From PHAA01 sp963665865 (GTDB lineage Bacteria > Bacillota > Syntrophomonadia > Syntrophomonadales > Syntrophomonadaceae), in NCBI GenBank assembly GCA_963665865.2, contig CAXXWF010000001.1:434001-498000 (forward strand): a stretch of DNA of 64,000 nucleotides. Reading direction: 5' to 3'. Below, piece by piece: positions 8,630-17,436 of this stretch. The position numbers and the translations under genes are program-made. The notes under the pieces were generated by a model that saw only the letters and a program-made list of their open reading frames with translations, was not told the origin of the DNA and searched no databases. Within the stretch, counting starts at the first letter, position 1, and each line of letters begins with the position of its first letter.

Positions 8630-9397
8630 TTGAGTAAACCTAAGCTTGGCTTTTTTAAATTTACCTCCTGCGCCGGTTGTCTCCTTTCAGTATTAAATCT
8701 GGAGAATGAACTTCTGGACATCGTGGGGGCAGTGGATATCGCTTATTTTAAGATGGCTCTCCGCAATAATGCCGAGGGTCCTTATGATGTAGCATTTATT
8801 GAAGGTGCGGTGAGCACCCCCCAAGAAGTGGAGGAACTCAAACGCATCCGTCACGAATCTGGGGTTTTGGTTGCTTTGGGCAACTGTGCGACTACCGGAG
8901 GCGTTCCCTCGATGAAGAACTGGGCCGGTACGGAAAAACAGGTGGAAGAACGGGTATACACTGAACTCTATGACATCCATTCGATTCCGGTGCGTGCTCT
9001 GGATTTTTATGTAAAAGTGGATTATAAGTTGAACGGCTGCTCGTATGATCTAGGTGAGTTCGCTAGTCTTCTCACCCATTTACTGCGGGGTGCCAATCCT
9101 CATTTTCGCCCCCATGCAGTTTGTAATGAATGTAAATTAAAAGAAAATGTCTGCCTGCTCGTTAGCAAGGGCGAAGCCTGCATGGGTTCGGTTTCCGCCG
9201 CCGGCTGCGGCGCCCTGTGCCCCAGCCTAAACAGGGCCTGTGAAGGATGCCGGGGACCAGCCAATGACGTCAACGCAGCATCACTGGCCAGAACGTTCAA
9301 AAACACACTTGGCCTCGATGATGGAGAAATTGCGAGAAAATTCCTCAAATATGCGGGCAATACGCCGGAGTTTAGTAAAGGAGCTGAGGCACTATGA
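8630..9397 (+). CDS. hydD: [NiFe] hydrogenase small (delta) subunit
   Basis: A 255-residue protein carrying the electron-relay iron-sulfur clusters next to the NiFe site. The N-terminal SCAGCLLSVLN supplies the first cluster Cys pair. Further Cys groups are GNCATTGG, CNECKLKENVC and a C-terminal GCGALC...CEGCRGP. I place the start at TTG 8630, which has a near-perfect AAGGAGGTGA eight bases upstream and begins just before the conserved KLGFFKF strand; the longer frame from 8522 overlaps the previous gene. It overlaps the large subunit gene by four bases (ATGA). The family is that of cytosolic group 3 hydrogenases; there is no Tat signal. Confidence 0.92.
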   Translation: MSKPKLGFFKFTSCAGCLLSVLNLENELLDIVGAVDIAYFKMALRNNAEGPYDVAFIEGAVSTPQEVEELKRIRHESGVLVALGNCATTGGVPSMKNWAGTEKQVEERVYTELYDIHSIPVRALDFYVKVDYKLNGCSYDLGEFASLLTHLLRGANPHFRPHAVCNECKLKENVCLLVSKGEACMGSVSAAGCGALCPSLNRACEGCRGPANDVNAASLARTFKNTLGLDDGEIARKFLKYAGNTPEFSKGAEAL

Positions 9398-10707
9398 GCG
9401 ATAGAAGAATCTTTGTTGATTATATCGCCCGGGTCGAAGGGGATGGCGCTATTGACATCGTTATTGGACCCAATGGTGAATTGAAAAAGGCCCGCTGGGA
9501 GGTCTGGGAACCGCCCCGCTTTTTCGAAGGATTCCTGGTTGGCCGCAGTTTTGAAGAAGTGCCGGAAATGGTCCAGCGTATTTGCGGCATTTGTCCCCAC
9601 CCCCATCTCCTGGCCTCTATGATATCTATTGAGAGAGCCATGGGGGTTCAGGTCAGTGAGCAAACCGTACTTTTGCGCAAATTATTGGCTTTAGGTGACT
9701 GGTTCATGAGTCATGTGCTGCATGTGTATTTCTTGGCTATGCCCGATTTTCTCGGCTATGAAAGTGTGGTGGCCATGGCTGGCAACGAAGCTCTGCTGCC
9801 GATTGTCGGACAGGCTCTAAAGTATAAGCGGCTGGGAAACGACATCAGTGTGCTTATCACCGGCAATGAGATTCAAAACCGAACTGCGGTGGTAGGCGGC
9901 TTCACAGCCGTTCCGTCGATGACTGATTTGAGGAAGATCAATGAGCGGCTGAAAGAAGCCAAAGATTTTGCTTATGACACGGTTAAACTGGGCGCTAAAC
10001 TGGCTTCGCAGCCACCCTATTCTGACTTGGTGCGGGAATGTGAACATGTCGCGCTGCGCAGTAATGACCATTATGCGGTCATCGATGGCAACTTAATATC
10101 CAATCGGGGTCTGGATGTCGCCAATTGGGAATATCCCGAGGTCATACTGGAACGACATGTGCCAGGCAACAATGCCAAACAGGCTATTATCAAAGGCCGC
10201 GATTCCTTCCTCACTGGCCCTCTGGCCCGGGTTAACTTGAATTTTGATCTTCTTTCTGCAGATGCCCAGGCGGCCGCCAAGGATATCGGGTTTACGGTGC
10301 CTAATTACAATCCTTTTATGAGTTTGGTGGCTCGCGGCATTGAGTTAATTCATACCATCGATGATTTTATTGCCACAGTTGATCAACTGGGTCAAACCAA
10401 ATACGAAAGACCCAGCTATCAAGTTAAGGCCGGTGAGTCCTATGCCGTGACCGAAGCTCCCCGGGGAATTTGCTGCCACGGCGGGCGCATTGGGAAAGAT
10501 GGGATCGTTCAGAAATATGATATAGTAGCCCCTACAGCTCGGAATACCTATAACCTGGAAAAAGATTTTGAAGCCTTTATTCCGAAGCTGGTCGATAAAT
10601 CCGACGAGGAACTGAAACTGCTGGCTGAGATGATGATACGTAACTATGATCCCTGTCAATCCTGTGCCACCCATCTCATGAGAGTAAAAATCCACCGGGA
10701 GGCATAA
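9394..10707 (+). CDS. hydA: [NiFe] hydrogenase large (alpha) subunit
   Basis: A 437-residue catalytic subunit. The N-terminal nickel ligands are RICGIC near residue 62 and the C-terminal pair is DPCQSCATH near 424, followed by a ten-residue tail (LMRVKIHREA). The maturation protease removes such tails after the conserved His once nickel is inserted. Together with the fused beta-gamma chain and the small subunit it forms a soluble bidirectional hydrogenase of group 3b type, coupling H2 and NAD(P)H. The ATG overlaps the small-subunit stop, indicating coupled translation. Both active-site motifs are intact. Confidence 0.94.
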   Translation: MSDRRIFVDYIARVEGDGAIDIVIGPNGELKKARWEVWEPPRFFEGFLVGRSFEEVPEMVQRICGICPHPHLLASMISIERAMGVQVSEQTVLLRKLLALGDWFMSHVLHVYFLAMPDFLGYESVVAMAGNEALLPIVGQALKYKRLGNDISVLITGNEIQNRTAVVGGFTAVPSMTDLRKINERLKEAKDFAYDTVKLGAKLASQPPYSDLVRECEHVALRSNDHYAVIDGNLISNRGLDVANWEYPEVILERHVPGNNAKQAIIKGRDSFLTGPLARVNLNFDLLSADAQAAAKDIGFTVPNYNPFMSLVARGIELIHTIDDFIATVDQLGQTKYERPSYQVKAGESYAVTEAPRGICCHGGRIGKDGIVQKYDIVAPTARNTYNLEKDFEAFIPKLVDKSDEELKLLAEMMIRNYDPCQSCATHLMRVKIHREA

Positions 10708-11178
10708 ATGAAGCATCGGTTGATGGTAATTGGCTGCGGTAACCTGCTGGCCTCTGATGATGGGGTGGGCATTGAAATCGTACGTCAGTTAAAGGAGATT
10801 AAACTTCCCCTGGGAGTGCAGATAGTGGAGGCCGGAACCCCCGGTCTCCAACTCCTGGACATCTGGGAGGAAGCTGAGCAGGTAATTATCGTGGATGCAG
10901 TTAGGAGCGGAGAACCGGTGGGAATGATCCACTGGTTTGATGATTCGTTTTTGCCTCCCCGGGAAATAATGCCCCTCTCGTCCCATGGAATCAATGTAAT
11001 TGATGCGATTGCACTGGGAAAGCTGATGGGTAGAATTCCACAAGAAATACGTATTTTGGGAGTGGAAATTCTATCTTCAGAGCCCTATAACGAAGGGTTG
11101 ACTCCTCAGGTTGCAAGCGCTGTGCCCCAGGCTATACAAAGGGTGTTGCTGGAAATTCAACATATGATTCCGGGTTAA
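10708..11178 (+). CDS. Hydrogenase maturation protease
   Basis: A 156-residue HycI/HybD-type endopeptidase. GNLLASDDGVG near residue 11 carries the first metal-sensing acid, VDAV near 61 the second, and SSHG near 91 the conserved His. The enzyme checks for nickel in the large-subunit precursor and clips its C-terminal tail. The ATG directly follows the hydA stop codon (TAAATG), so this is the last gene of the operon. The general Ni-insertion (hyp) genes are not in the window. Confidence 0.93.
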   Translation: MKHRLMVIGCGNLLASDDGVGIEIVRQLKEIKLPLGVQIVEAGTPGLQLLDIWEEAEQVIIVDAVRSGEPVGMIHWFDDSFLPPREIMPLSSHGINVIDAIALGKLMGRIPQEIRILGVEILSSEPYNEGLTPQVASAVPQAIQRVLLEIQHMIPG

Positions 11179-11205
11179 TTTTTTGAATGCATGGTCTCTT
11201 ATAGG

Positions 11206-11234
11206 GGGCATTCGGCTGTTACGGTCGGATGCCC
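11206..11234 (+). terminator. Hairpin after the hydrogenase operon
   Basis: Arms 11206-11214 and 11226-11234 pair with one G-T wobble, 27 bases after the protease stop. No U-tract follows, so its role as a terminator is uncertain. Confidence 0.35.
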
Positions 11235-11462
11235 ATTATATGCATCGTAAGTATAAAATACTTATTGTCAATTTTTGCTCGCCGAACTGAAAGATAGATT
11301 GCCACATTAGTGTAGCGCAGGTGTATAGAAGAAATGATATATTATTTATAGTTTACCCAAAAAAGAAGCAGCTCAATAATTGCATTTGATAATAATGGTT
11401 CTGCGAGTTAAGTAACGCGAACCCAGCTTCTAATTCCAAATTGGGACAAATAAGGAGGAACT

Positions 11463-12227
11463 ATGTGTCTAATACTGATAGCCTATGACTATCATCCTCG
11501 ATACAAACTGGTTGTGGCAGGTAATCGGGATGAATATTACAGCCGCCCAACCTTATCAACAACCTATTGGCGTGAGAATCCTGCTATTCTAGCAGGCAAG
11601 GATCTGATCAAGGGTGGCACCTGGACGGGAATCACAACCAAAGGACGCTTTGCGGCGGTAACCGTTTACCGGGAACCGGTTAATTATCCTCCGCATTTAC
11701 TGTCGCGGGGATTGTTAGCTGCTAATTTTCTTAACAGTAATGACTCTGCCGAAGTTTATATGGAAAATCTGGTCGATAGAGGAGATGAGTTTAAAGGTTA
11801 TAGTTTACTAGCGGGCACCATCGATTCTCTTTACTATCTATCCAATCGGGAAAATACGATCCATAGGCTTGATAAGGGTCTGCACGGTCTTAGCAATAAC
11901 CTCTTGGATGTACCCTGGCCTAAGGTTACCAAGGGTCTAAAGGCATTGTCTGACTGTCTGCAACAGGATGAAGTCAAGGCGGAGCATCTATTTAAGATAA
12001 TGGCGAATAGGGAACAGCCAGATGATAAAGACCTGCCTGACACCGGGGTAGGGTTGGAACGGGAGAGACTGCTAGGGTCGGAGTTTATTATCAGTCCTAA
12101 TTACGGGACCCGAGCGACAACGGTTATACTAGTAGACCGTATGAATAGAGTCCAATTTTGGGAGCGAAGTCTTGATTCCATAGTGTCTGGAAACTGGGAA
12201 GAGGTCCACTATGATTTCCAAGTCTGA
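11463..12227 (+). CDS. NRDE (TANGO2-like) family protein
   Basis: A 254-residue protein beginning MCLILIAY with NRDE at residues 21-24, the hallmark of the TANGO2/NRDE family. The Cys at position 2 would be the N-terminal nucleophile of an Ntn-hydrolase-like fold after Met removal. The conserved GTWTGI and a C-terminal YGTRATTVILVD strand also fit. The biochemical role is not established; a link to haem or lipid metabolism has been proposed for eukaryotic relatives. AAGGAGG precedes the ATG. It stands alone, apart from the hydrogenase operon. Confidence 0.88.
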   Translation: MCLILIAYDYHPRYKLVVAGNRDEYYSRPTLSTTYWRENPAILAGKDLIKGGTWTGITTKGRFAAVTVYREPVNYPPHLLSRGLLAANFLNSNDSAEVYMENLVDRGDEFKGYSLLAGTIDSLYYLSNRENTIHRLDKGLHGLSNNLLDVPWPKVTKGLKALSDCLQQDEVKAEHLFKIMANREQPDDKDLPDTGVGLERERLLGSEFIISPNYGTRATTVILVDRMNRVQFWERSLDSIVSGNWEEVHYDFQV

Positions 12228-12371
12228 TGCAACCGCGCGTGGTTATAATAACTAATTTACCGCTATGGAACATTATTCATACCATATATTAGAGAGCTAA
12301 AAACATTCGCATTAGCCATCAGGCTGTGTGAAAACGTAAATATCATTAAAAAAGTGTAGGCTAGTAAAGAG

Positions 12372-12833
12372 ATGAAAAAGATTATAAAAGTTTCTTTAAT
12401 TGTATTTATCATATTATTTGCGATTGTTTTTTTAGGGGCACGATATGGCTGGCGATTGTTCGGGTTTGATTATTGCATAAGTCCGCAAGCGCTTATAACT
12501 ACTAAAATCGATGTCAGGCCTGATGCAATTACAATCCAGGGTGATACTACAGATAGTGCTCCGGCTTTTATTGGATATATTTATAAAATTGATGGCGACA
12601 AAATATATATTGGATTGAAGTATAATTTACTATTTGGTTTTTTCGATAGAGATGGGCGATACGATATTAAAATCAATTGTAACAGTACTTCAATCAGCAG
12701 TATCTATTTTAACAACAAGTCTAATTGTAACGAAATTTGGAACCGTAAATATGGCGCAAGAGATGCGCATCGAGAACAATTTATTTCAGGAATCCTTCCT
12801 ATTTCTGATTACCAACCAAATCACGAGATATAG
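12372..12833 (+). CDS. Membrane-anchored protein of unknown function (153 aa)
   Basis: One N-terminal membrane helix (about residues 5-25, after a KKIIK start) is followed by a small, probably extracytoplasmic, beta-rich domain. I do not recognise the family. The ribosome-binding sequence is weak. Its 3' end overlaps, tail to tail, a putative minus-strand small gene. Confidence 0.6.
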   Translation: MKKIIKVSLIVFIILFAIVFLGARYGWRLFGFDYCISPQALITTKIDVRPDAITIQGDTTDSAPAFIGYIYKIDGDKIYIGLKYNLLFGFFDRDGRYDIKINCNSTSISSIYFNNKSNCNEIWNRKYGARDAHREQFISGILPISDYQPNHEI

Positions 12834-12953
12834 CATGCATAGTGCTACATAATATATAAGATTTAATTTTAATATGCTTAACAAAAAAGTAAGAATAATA
12901 AAAGCCGCCATTATCCAATCTTCCTTAGTAGGTTCATTTCTGTTCATCCACAA
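12786..12953 (-). CDS. Putative small two-helix membrane protein (55 aa)
   Basis: The minus-strand frame from TTG 12953 (or ATG 12947) encodes two hydrophobic helices separated by a short polar turn and ends in a basic tail (IRNRKDS). GGAGG lies about eight bases before the TTG, inside a 72-base block that recurs upstream of another small membrane gene at 25770-25946. The shared block carries a TATAAT-like element. No family recognised. It overlaps the neighbouring plus-strand gene by 48 bases, which lowers confidence. Confidence 0.42.
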   Translation of the reverse strand: MWMNRNEPTKEDWIMAAFIILTFLLSILKLNLIYYVALCMLYLVIWLVIRNRKDS

Positions 12954-12956
12954 TAG

Positions 12957-13027
12957 TAAAGACCTCCGATGATTGTTATTAATGATTATATTTTACATCA
13001 TTTACCAGAGTAACTGGACTTATTATT
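12957..13027. repeat. Direct repeat B, copy 1 (promoter and ribosome-binding block)
   Basis: This block matches 25949-26019 without gaps and with few mismatches. On the minus strand it contains a TATAAT element and a GGAGG just ahead of a small membrane ORF in both places. Homology stops at ttattattg, the very site where IS66 is inserted in copy 2. Confidence 0.8.
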
Positions 13028-13630
13028 GGACACTCCCACTGCACCCTGCCCAAGAATTAAAGGATTATTATCAGATAGATGATATATTTAAAAAATTGGT
13101 TGACAGCTGGAATGCAAAACTACCAGGCTATATATGTTACCCAGTTATCCAGTAATACCAGTCATGTTGCTCTGTTAGCTGGAATGGCATTCTCAGTCTC
13201 GGGGCTGGCCAATATAATTGCTGCTCCCAGACTGGGAAGACTCTCTGATGAGATTGGGCCACAGAAGGTTATGTTAGTCGCCCTTTTAGCGGCAGGAATA
13301 ATGTTTGTACCCCAAGCCTTTGTAAAAAATCCCTGGCAGTTAATGGGCCTGCGCTTTCTATTAGGATTAGCAATGGGGGGGTTAGTTCCTTCGGTTAATG
13401 CCTTAGTTAAAAGAATTACACCAGATTCGCTTACCGGCAGAGTTTTTGGTTTTAATATGTCCGCACAGTATTTAGGCGTTTTTGGAGGCGCAATTTTAGG
13501 CGGGCAAGTGGCCGCTTATTTGGGTATCAGATATGTATTTTTTATTACCAGTGCCTTGTTACTGCTAAATGCAGTGTGGGTTTATTTTATGGTGTATAAA
13601 AAACTTAACATAAATGAATTAGCATCATAA
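13028..13630 (+). pseudogene. Truncated MFS exporter (C-terminal half only)
   Basis: The frame from about 13079 encodes some 180 residues matching the second half of a 12-helix major facilitator exporter of the multidrug type. The loop motif LGRLSDEIGPQKVML (between helices 8 and 9 in such proteins) and the following helices through to a basic C-terminus are present. The first six helices are missing, replaced at the 5' side by repeat B. A half transporter is unlikely to work. Confidence 0.8.
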
Positions 13631-13663
13631 ATGAAATAAAATGAATGCATAGGAGAGAAGAAA

Positions 13664-13902
13664 ATGGACGATTTAAAATCAACCAAGCTGAATTAATAAA
13701 AGCAGAAAAAACGGCGCTAGTAATTATAGACTTGCAGAATGGAATTGCAAACAGGCAGAGTGCCCCATATACGGGGGTGCAGATGGTTCTAAATGCGAGT
13801 AGATTAGCTAATACATTCACTAAGAAGGGAGCTTTTGTAGTTCTTGTGAGAGTATCAACTGTTGATGGAAAAGATATGCCCAAACCAAGGCTAGATTTGT
13901 AG
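13664..13902 (+). pseudogene. Isochorismatase-like cysteine hydrolase remnant
   Basis: AGGAGA precedes ATG 13664, but that frame stops after ten codons. A shifted frame encodes FKINQAELIKAEKTALVIIDLQNGI and so on, the first strand and catalytic Asp of the isochorismatase-like family. So the start region carries a frameshift, and the frame ends after about 80 residues, less than half the usual length. Confidence 0.7.
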
Positions 13903-13921
13903 CCATGTAACAAAAATAAAA

Positions 13922-14164
13922 TCAGCTTCCCATCCATATACCCGTTCGTAAAGCTATCTGTTTACGAACATTCATCTTTCCGATTCTCGTAATGGTTATT
14001 CTGTTATTTAAGGCATATTCAAGCATTTTTAATTCCATTAATTTCTTTATTGATTCTTTTGCTGTTCTGGTATCTCCCTTAAAAAGTACTCTAATAATTA
14101 CTTCAACAGGTGTATACAACCGTCCGTTAAGCATATTTAGTATCAATAACTCTTGCTCAGTGAT
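13922..14164 (-). CDS. Small winged-helix-like protein with a missing or non-standard start codon
   Basis: From 14164 the minus strand reads ATC ACT GAG CAA, preceded by a perfect AAGGAGG at normal spacing. The encoded 80 residues (TEQELLILNMLNGRLYTPVE...) look like a small helix-turn-helix protein. There is no ATG, GTG or TTG at the expected place: either ATC is used, the start was lost by a G-to-C change, or translation begins at the internal TTG at 14146. No specific family is recognised. Confidence 0.4.
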   Translation of the reverse strand: MTEQELLILNMLNGRLYTPVEVIIRVLFKGDTRTAKESIKKLMELKMLEYALNNRITITRIGKMNVRKQIALRTGIWMGS

Positions 14165-14253
14165 GTTAACCGCCCTCCTTATTTACTAGTAATAATATTC
14201 ATGAAAAGTAAAACGGTTTACATTATAACCAAAATAAAGTTAATCCATCAGAA

Positions 14254-14571
14254 ATGGATGCCTTGGAAACCGCAATTAATAATGCAATTCCGGGTGATTT
14301 GATCGTAATGTTTTATGAAAGTTTTGATGCCGCTTTTGACTTGGTTCAGGAATTCATTAAGGAACCAGTTCAGCCAATTCCTTTTTTCCTTTTAAACATG
14401 TTAGTATTCCGGCCCCTGAGCAGGTTGAATTTATACAGTAACTATACTAGAGAAGCTATAATGGAACCTCTTGCGTTTGCAAGAATCTCATCAAACGCTA
14501 TAGATATTGCCATGGGAATAGAATTAATATACCAAACAAGGAAAGGTTTTTGGATGCGTATTATGGTTTAA
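14254..14571 (+). pseudogene. Remnant resembling a Mur-ligase / cyanophycin-synthetase C-terminus
   Basis: The first 40 or so codons (DALETAINNAIPGDLIVMFYES) look like the C-terminal domain of the Mur ligase superfamily, where PGD-hydrophobic-FYE is typical. The remaining frame (VFRPLSRLNLYSN...) has no such similarity and is probably out of frame. No ribosome-binding site precedes it. Confidence 0.4.
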
Positions 14572-14641
14572 CTATTTAGGCTTGAGTATATAATAGGGCA
14601 ATTAGGGTTAAATTAGTTTTAGTCCATTCTCTTCTCCAGTA

Positions 14642-14676
14642 GGGCACCCTGATCGAAATTAAGGGTGTCCTTTTTA
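14642..14676 (+). terminator. Rho-independent terminator
   Basis: Arms 14642-14650 and 14662-14670 pair (one G-T) and are followed by five T. It closes the plus-strand remnant region ahead of the stress-protein gene. Confidence 0.7.
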
Positions 14677-14787
14677 TGTATAGGTTGAAGGCTCTCAAGG
14701 ATTTATAATATTTACAAATATATCAAATTATAGTTTTGAACTAAAACGCAAATATTATTAATGGATTAATAATTGGAGGTTGATACG

Positions 14788-15291
14788 ATGGAAAAAAAGG
14801 TTATAGGGTATTTTACAGATAGCAGTCAAGCAGAGCAGGCAGCAAATGAATTAAAGGACAAGGGTATAAAGGAGATTTCTATTCTCGGAAAAGACAATGG
14901 AACAAAAGGGGACAATAGGGGTCAAGACGAAGATGGAATAGGTTTCGGGCTCTCTAGTGCTACCATGAAAGGCGGAGCTATAGGTGGAGCTGCAGGATTA
15001 GCTGTTGGAGCAGGAGCCCTTGGGGTTTTAGGCGTTGCAGCACTAGCTATTCCAGGGATAGGACCAATCGTTGCCATGGGCCCTTTAGCTGCTGCCCTAG
15101 GTGGTGCCGCGACCGGTGGTGTTGCGGGAGCGTTGGTTGATTACGGTATCCCTAAGATGCAAAGTGACTTCTATGAAACCAAGATCAAAGAAGGTAATAC
15201 TGTGATAATTATTAAGGCTAATGAAGAGAAAACTGACTCAATCGCTGCAATTTTAAGAAATCATGGTGCCCACGATGTAAAGATTGATTAA
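14788..15291 (+). CDS. General-stress-type protein with glycine-rich hydrophobic core (YflT/DUF1269-like)
   Basis: A 167-residue protein with an N-terminal KKVIGYFTDSSQAEQAANELKD segment that resembles the ferredoxin-fold domain of heat/general stress proteins. A central Gly/Ala-rich hydrophobic stretch (about 65-120) could insert in a membrane, and a C-terminal copy-like segment (TVIIIKANEEKTDSIAAILRNHGAHDV) follows. The start is the ATG after GGAGGTTGATACG; a TTG five codons earlier lies inside the ribosome-binding site. Function unknown; members are typically stress-induced. Confidence 0.75.
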   Translation: MEKKVIGYFTDSSQAEQAANELKDKGIKEISILGKDNGTKGDNRGQDEDGIGFGLSSATMKGGAIGGAAGLAVGAGALGVLGVAALAIPGIGPIVAMGPLAAALGGAATGGVAGALVDYGIPKMQSDFYETKIKEGNTVIIIKANEEKTDSIAAILRNHGAHDVKID

Positions 15292-16012
15292 CCTACTGAT
15301 TATATTGACTAGCTGTAGGATTGGTAAGTGTTGAGTCGTTCATATCGAGTGGTATTACGTAGCTAGTATTAAGCCTATTTGTTCGCTGTGATAATGTGCT
15401 AGTATATTCATTTTTCAAACTTCCATGAAACAAACCAAACACAAGTCACCTGAACTGAATCGAGTAGGGCTGGCTGAATTCTTGGCTGGCCTTTATTCGT
15501 TTTGGTATGCTTTTTTGGTAAGAACGTCAAGTTTAAAGGGGATACCCATAGCGCGTAAAAACGAATAATACGTTTGAGGTATGAGTTATGGAGATATACA
15601 CCCAATATGTGAAAAATAGCTTAATGTCACAATAAATAAAGGATAAATTAATCTAGTGAAGAATAATTAAGTTATAATATTAAGTGTTTTTACTTAATAA
15701 ACTATTATCAAACTTGCCTGCAATAATATGCGAAACTTTGGCACATGAAATACTACATTCCGTGACTTCAAATATTGCTTCATTTTCAACCACAATGACC
15801 TACCAACCAAAGAAGATATTATGAATCTTGGCGTAGCCGGAAATTTTATTTAACGAAGGGAAATAGAAATCCTTTACGCAGCCAAGTCCCTCCATCAAAA
15901 AAAAATTTCAGCGATAACTCCCTTTCCTTGAGGTACGCTTACAAAAGATACGCAGACCATAGTAGATGCAAACTTTCACATACCACCCGACTTTAAATGA
16001 AGGGAAGTATAT
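15292..16012. other. 720-base gap, no supported gene
   Basis: AT-rich sequence with stops in all frames apart from a 65-codon minus-strand frame (15408-15605) that lacks a ribosome-binding site and recognisable domains. It is likely decayed DNA within the accessory region. Confidence 0.5.
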
Positions 16013-16372
16013 ATGAAAGATATTACTTGGTTAATTCTTGGCATTCTGGCAGTATGGCGAGTCACACATATGCTCACTGCCGAAGACGGTCCTTTGGATC
16101 TGTTTCTCCATGTACGCAGGTTCTTAGGAGAGGGGGTCCTTGGCAATCTTATGGATTGCTTTTTATGCCTAAGTGTTTGGGTCGCAGCGTTTGCAGCTGC
16201 ACTTATTGCCACGGACTGGAAAACGGGCATTTTTATGTGGCTGGCCATGTCAGGTGGAGCTATATTGCTCGAAAGATTTTCATATAATAAATCGGAAAAA
16301 ATGCCGGCCATCTATTACGAAGAAAAGGGGATAGATGATGAGCTGTTGCGGAAATCAGAGAAGACAATTTAA
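16013..16372 (+). CDS. DUF1360 family small membrane protein
   Basis: A 119-residue protein with helices at about 5-18, 45-68 and 75-92. The features WRVTHMLTAEDGP and a CFLCLSVWVA segment with two Cys are typical of DUF1360, a family found in spore-forming Firmicutes. Role unknown. GAAGGGA precedes the ATG. The next gene overlaps its 3' end by 38 bases in another frame. Confidence 0.78.
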   Translation: MKDITWLILGILAVWRVTHMLTAEDGPLDLFLHVRRFLGEGVLGNLMDCFLCLSVWVAAFAAALIATDWKTGIFMWLAMSGGAILLERFSYNKSEKMPAIYYEEKGIDDELLRKSEKTI

Positions 16373-16559
16373 TTATAGAGAAGTTAGCGCTACCGATGCT
16401 CCAATCACCTTTGAATATATAGGTAAAACTTCTGCCGTTGTTATTGGCGGGGCAACAGGCAAGCATTATTCTTTCACGTATACGGGTGCTCGCATAGCAG
16501 TTGATCCCCGGGATGTTAAGTCACTGCTAGCAGTTCCAATACTGCGTCAGATCACGTAA
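16335..16559 (+). CDS. Small Cys-rich-N-terminus protein paired with DUF1360 gene
   Basis: A 74-residue protein starting MMSCCGNQRRQFNYRE, with a compact beta-like body (ITFEYIGKTSAVVIGGATGKHYSF). It overlaps the DUF1360 gene and is preceded by AAAAGGGG. The two adjacent Cys near the start could bind metal. I infer an operon pair; the function is unknown. Confidence 0.6.
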   Translation: MMSCCGNQRRQFNYREVSATDAPITFEYIGKTSAVVIGGATGKHYSFTYTGARIAVDPRDVKSLLAVPILRQIT

Positions 16560-16610
16560 GGGACATTTCATGTAATCCTACTATAAGGAAATAGACATTT
16601 TTAAAGAGAA

Positions 16611-16638
16611 AAGATCTGCTGATTTTTCAACAGATCTT
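16611..16638. terminator. Hairpin between convergent operons
   Basis: AAGATCTG (16611-16618) pairs with CAGATCTT (16631-16638). It lies 22 bases past the stop of the minus-strand ABC permease and is followed on that strand by a T-rich stretch. Confidence 0.55.
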
Positions 16639-16659
16639 AAAGTAACTAAGATAAACCAT

Positions 16660-17436
16660 TTATGCCGCCTTATGCTTAAAAATTTGCATTGAGGCAATAT
16701 AGGAAACAATGAGCATGCCTAAGCACCAAACAACTGCAGACCAAGCATTGTTGCCGACCGGCTCACTGAGCAAAAGGGAGCGGACGGTTTCGATGATGGA
16801 TGTAAATGGTTGATTTTCTGCAAATAGGCGGACAATCCTCGGCATGGATCCGGTAGGAGCAAAAGCCGGGCTTATAAAGATAAGTACCAGCAAAAAATAG
16901 CTGAAGACCCCCGCGCCCTCTGCGCTGTTGGCTAGTAATCCAAACATGACCGCTATCCATGTCAGGGCAAGCGTGCACAGCAACAGGATTCCTATCACGA
17001 GCAGCCACCCTATAATTCCCGCATCTGCACGAAATCCAATCAAATAAGCGAACAATAAGACCAACATGGTTGAAAAGGCGTTGAACACCACCGACGATAA
17101 CACATGTCCTCCCAAGATCGAGGATTTAGAAATAGGCATGGAATGAAAGCGGTCAAATATACCCCCGGTGATGTCGTTGTTCAAACGGAAGGCAGTATAG
17201 GCTACTCCGCTTGCTATGGTCATAAGGATAATGCCGGGTACAACATAATTGATATAATCAACAGAACCGGTATTCATCGCTCCGCCGAAAACATAGACAA
17301 ACATAAGCATCATAACGATTGGCATCGCAACTACCGTGATAATCGTGTCAATACTCCGTAATGTATGGCGTATCATGCGTTCGCTCATGACCACTGTATC
17401 GCTGACTTGATTCCTGATTTTCTGAATCATGCTCAT
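16660..17436 (-). CDS. ABC-2 type (DrrB-like) exporter permease
   Basis: A 258-residue, six-helix permease with the ABC-2 family region FDRFHSMPISKSSILGGHV between helices 2 and 3. It pairs with the ATPase encoded just upstream, with a four-base ATGA overlap. DrrAB-type pairs export drugs or other hydrophobic compounds; the substrate here is unknown. It is the last gene of a PadR-controlled operon. Confidence 0.88.
   Translation of the reverse strand: MSMIQKIRNQVSDTVVMSERMIRHTLRSIDTIITVVAMPIVMMLMFVYVFGGAMNTGSVDYINYVVPGIILMTIASGVAYTAFRLNNDITGGIFDRFHSMPISKSSILGGHVLSSVVFNAFSTMLVLLFAYLIGFRADAGIIGWLLVIGILLLCTLALTWIAVMFGLLANSAEGAGVFSYFLLVLIFISPAFAPTGSMPRIVRLFAENQPFTSIIETVRSLLLSEPVGNNAWSAVVWCLGMLIVSYIASMQIFKHKAA

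Noticed and set aside
15408..15605. 65-codon minus-strand ORF
   Set aside because: No ribosome-binding site and no recognisable domain or membrane pattern.
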